This document shows, piece by piece, positions 62,072 through 64,000 of a DNA stretch of 64,000 nt. The stretch is taken from NCBI RefSeq assembly GCF_002803065.1, contig NZ_NNBL01000007.1, positions 62,001 through 126,000 of the forward strand, written 5' to 3'. Each line of letters starts with the position of its first letter. Within the stretch, counting starts at the first letter, position 1. The DNA comes from Streptomyces sp. CB01635 (GTDB lineage: Bacteria; Actinomycetota; Actinomycetes; Streptomycetales; Streptomycetaceae). Under the pieces are notes generated by a model. The model searched no databases, was not told the DNA's origin, and worked only from the letters and a program-made list of their open reading frames with translations. The translations under genes and the position numbers were made by a program.

Positions 62072-63274
62072 TCAGTCGTCCTTTGCGTGGTTCTGCACTG
62101 CGTTGTGGTTCTGTACTGCGTCGAGTCCGTGGCTCTGTGCCGCGTCGAGTCCGTGGTTGTGCACCGCGTCCAGGGAGCGGCGCAGGATGTCGATCACGAG
62201 GTCGGCGCCCGCCCGCATCGGATTGATCCGCACCGTCCAGTCCGCGAGTCCGGGGGAGTCGTCGAGGGACGAGCTGGACATGCGGTAGAAGAGCGGCGCG
62301 ATCTCATAACGGGAGTTGGAGCCGACGGGATAGGGCGCGGCGCCGAACCGGGCGGCGACAGTGGGGAGTTGGCGCGCCACGGGCCGGTCCAGGCGTACCA
62401 GCAGGCAGCGGTCCTGCGCGTTCGCGAGCCGCACCTCGGCGACCCCGGGCACCTCACCGGCGGCGAGCCGCTCCGCGACCTGGGCGCCCACCCGCGACTG
62501 CACCGCCCACATCACCGGCACGTGCGTCAGGGCGCGCAGCACGTCCAGCGCCTGATGACCCTGGACCTGGCCGCCGCCCGAGTAGTTGTCCGCGCGGACC
62601 CGCTCGACAAGGTCACGCGCCCCGACGACGATGCCCACGCCCTCGGGCCCGTGCAGCTTGAACAGCGAGAAACAGGAGGCGTCCGCACCGAGTTCGACGC
62701 CCGACGCGGGCACACGCAGCACGGCGTAGTTGTCGTCGACGATGGTGCGCACTCCGGCCGCCCGACAGGCGGCGAGCACCCCGCCCGGGTCGTACGAGTC
62801 GCCGAGCCGCTGCCGGGTGTGCTGGACGTACGCCCACCGGAAGCGCCCCGACGCGAGGGCCTCGCGCAGCGCGCCCAGGTCGTTGAAGTCGACCTCTTCG
62901 GTGCGTACGCCGATGCCGCGCAGCGTGACCTCGGTGGTCCGGTACACCGGCGCCCGGTGGATCAGCAGCGGGTCACCCGCGCTCACCGCGGCGTTCAGCG
63001 CGGCACGGATCGCTCCGGTGCCCGCGCCCTGGACGAACGCGGCGTCCTCGGCCCCGAAGAAGTCGGCGAGCACCGCCTCCGCCTTGGCGGTCGTGCGGGG
63101 CCGGCCGAGCCCCGGCACGACGCCCGCGTCGGCGCTGAACAGCTCCTCGCCGGCGAAGTGCGCGGCGGTGCACTCGATCAGCCGGAACTGCCGGGCCATC
63201 GCCTCGTCGACCGGGATCGTGGCGAGCGGAAAGGTCTCGGGGAGCGCGGGTGCGGCCGAGTGGGTGGGCGTCAT
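62072..63274 (-). CDS. Aminotransferase/transsulfuration-fold PLP enzyme (YhfS type)
   Basis: 400 aa, ATG start at 63274, 2 nt after the php-like stop. Fold-type I PLP enzyme: FVQGAGTGAIRAAL (phosphate cup), TIVDDNYAVLRVP with the ring-stacking Asp, and SLFKLHGPEG with the probable Schiff-base Lys206. Resembles E. coli YhfS, distantly related to cystathionine gamma-synthases. The last 30 residues are a tandem octapeptide-like repeat (LDAVHNHG, LDAAQSHG, LDAVQNHN), not expected in the family. Confidence 0.85.
   Translation of the reverse strand: MTPTHSAAPALPETFPLATIPVDEAMARQFRLIECTAAHFAGEELFSADAGVVPGLGRPRTTAKAEAVLADFFGAEDAAFVQGAGTGAIRAALNAAVSAGDPLLIHRAPVYRTTEVTLRGIGVRTEEVDFNDLGALREALASGRFRWAYVQHTRQRLGDSYDPGGVLAACRAAGVRTIVDDNYAVLRVPASGVELGADASCFSLFKLHGPEGVGIVVGARDLVERVRADNYSGGGQVQGHQALDVLRALTHVPVMWAVQSRVGAQVAERLAAGEVPGVAEVRLANAQDRCLLVRLDRPVARQLPTVAARFGAAPYPVGSNSRYEIAPLFYRMSSSSLDDSPGLADWTVRINPMRAGADLVIDILRRSLDAVHNHGLDAAQSHGLDAVQNHNAVQNHAKDD
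62087..62173. repeat. Tandem 24-nt coding repeat at 3' end of yhfS-like gene
   Basis: About 3.5 imperfect 24-nt units (each coding LDAxxxHG or a decayed form) immediately before the stop codon. Copy number change keeps frame, so the tail length may vary between strains. Confidence 0.8.
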
Positions 63275-63276
63275 CG

Positions 63277-64000
63277 TCAGATCTCCTCCACGCTCGCGCC
63301 GGTCAGGAAGCGCAGCGGATTGCGGCGCGTCATCAGGTCCATCAGGCCGTCGTCCACGCCCGCGGCACGGGCCCGGGGCAGGAACGACCGGAACAGATGC
63401 CCGTAACCCTGACCGCCCTCGCGCTCCAGATAGGCGTGGCGCGAGATGTCGCAGCTGAGCAGGACACGGTCGGCGTAGCCGGCCTCCAGGAGGGCGAGCA
63501 GCAGCCGCAGCCGGATGTCGTCGCTCTGATAGCTCTCCTTGCCGACCGTGTCGAACGCGACGTACGCGCCGCTCGCGGCCAGCTCCTTGTGCACGGCCGG
63601 ATCGTCGAGGAGGTCCTGGTGGCCGACCGAGATCCGGTGCGGGGCGAGGCCTTCGCCGGTGAGCAGCTCCAGCTGGGCGAGCCCGCCGCGGCCGAGCTGC
63701 GCGTGCGTGGCGACCGACAGGCCGGTGGCGACGGCGGCCCGCGCCGCCGCCCGCAGCGCACGCGACTCCGGCTCGCTGGGCACGTCACCGTGGCTGCCGA
63801 CCTCGCCGAGCACGCCCGGCCGGATGCCGCTTGCGCCGAGACCGCCGTCGATCTCGCGGACCAGCGTGTCGGCCAGCTGCCCGACCTCCGCGCCGGCCAG
63901 CTCGGGCGTGTGGAACGGCTCGTAGTACCAGCCGGTGGCCGCGACGACGGCGACCTGAGCGTCCCGGGAGATCCGGGCCAGGGCGCGTGGGTCGCGCCCC
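63277..64000 (-). CDS. Phosphotriesterase-family hydrolase (Php type), partial
   Basis: C-terminal about 240 residues; the start lies beyond the right edge and the frame is open to the edge. TIM-barrel amidohydrolase: AATGWYYEPFH, LGEVGSHG (Glu at the bridging-metal position that is carboxylated Lys in true phosphotriesterase), VATHAQLG and VGHQDLLDD (His ligands), and LLSCDISRHAYL with the late Asp ligand. E. coli Php and lactonase relatives share this form; the substrate is unknown. First visible gene of the php-yhfS-yhfX-yhfW-like operon. Confidence 0.85.
   Translation of the reverse strand, partial: GRDPRALARISRDAQVAVVAATGWYYEPFHTPELAGAEVGQLADTLVREIDGGLGASGIRPGVLGEVGSHGDVPSEPESRALRAAARAAVATGLSVATHAQLGRGGLAQLELLTGEGLAPHRISVGHQDLLDDPAVHKELAASGAYVAFDTVGKESYQSDDIRLRLLLALLEAGYADRVLLSCDISRHAYLEREGGQGYGHLFRSFLPRARAAGVDDGLMDLMTRRNPLRFLTGASVEEI

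Overview
The window reads as a piece of a Streptomyces core chromosome. Evidence: very high G+C with near-exclusive G/C third codon positions, many GTG starts, two tandem conservon (cvn) operons, a HupS-type histone-like protein with a long lysine-rich tail, NdgR divergent from leuCD, and NsdA. From memory, the gene order matches the S. coelicolor stretch from about SCO5540 (cvn2/cvn1) to SCO5586 (ffh). This was recalled, not searched. No IS, integrase, prophage or CRISPR array was seen.

Layout: 1-8967 (minus) carries conservon cvnA-B-C-D and the start of a second conservon that runs off the left edge. 9546-9743 is a small peptide gene with a duplicated ANPRR motif. 9901-12887 is an operon of a fumarylacetoacetate-hydrolase-family protein, gltX and a HAD hydrolase, followed by five tRNA genes for Gln and Glu only. 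13652-16584 is ndgR divergent from leuCD. 16854-18856 holds a 76-aa protein, hupS and the cofC pair. 19022-22043 is acyltransferase-gpsA-ddl; then come an AsnC-type sensor domain protein, a DUF3515 lipoprotein and thiL. 24006-28318 is an accessory pair: a large BTAD/NB-ARC regulator followed by an FAD monooxygenase. 28450-38079 is housekeeping: rpmB, a DhaL/FakA-type protein, recG, rsmD, coaD, a DivIVA-like protein, DUF177, rpmF, rnc (absB) and mutM.

38046-46463 has an HxlR regulator, a secreted CAP-domain protein, acylphosphatase, a small coiled-coil protein, smc (with an unusual Gly/Ala-rich hinge insertion) and the glucose permease glcP. 46504-48998 (minus) is an NCS1 permease plus an LLM flavin oxidoreductase. 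49212-59604 holds ftsY, a short Prim-Pol protein, nsdA, the nitrogen operon amtB-glnK-glnD, and ffh. 59671-64000 (minus) is a tightly packed operon resembling E. coli php-yhfS-yhfX-yhfW, whose role is unknown; it runs off the right edge.

Functional themes: translation and protein targeting (gltX with its tRNAs, rpmB, rpmF, ftsY, ffh), chromosome structure (hupS, smc, recG), nitrogen and leucine metabolism, and signalling (cvn, ndgR, nsdA). The most interesting items are the yhf-like operon, the SMC hinge insertion, the twin-motif peptide beside the conservon, an NCS1/LLM pair with a hairpin covering the LLM ribosome binding site, and direct repeats in front of the BTAD regulator. Some starts were moved inward from the longest open frame, using ribosome binding sites and family starts.
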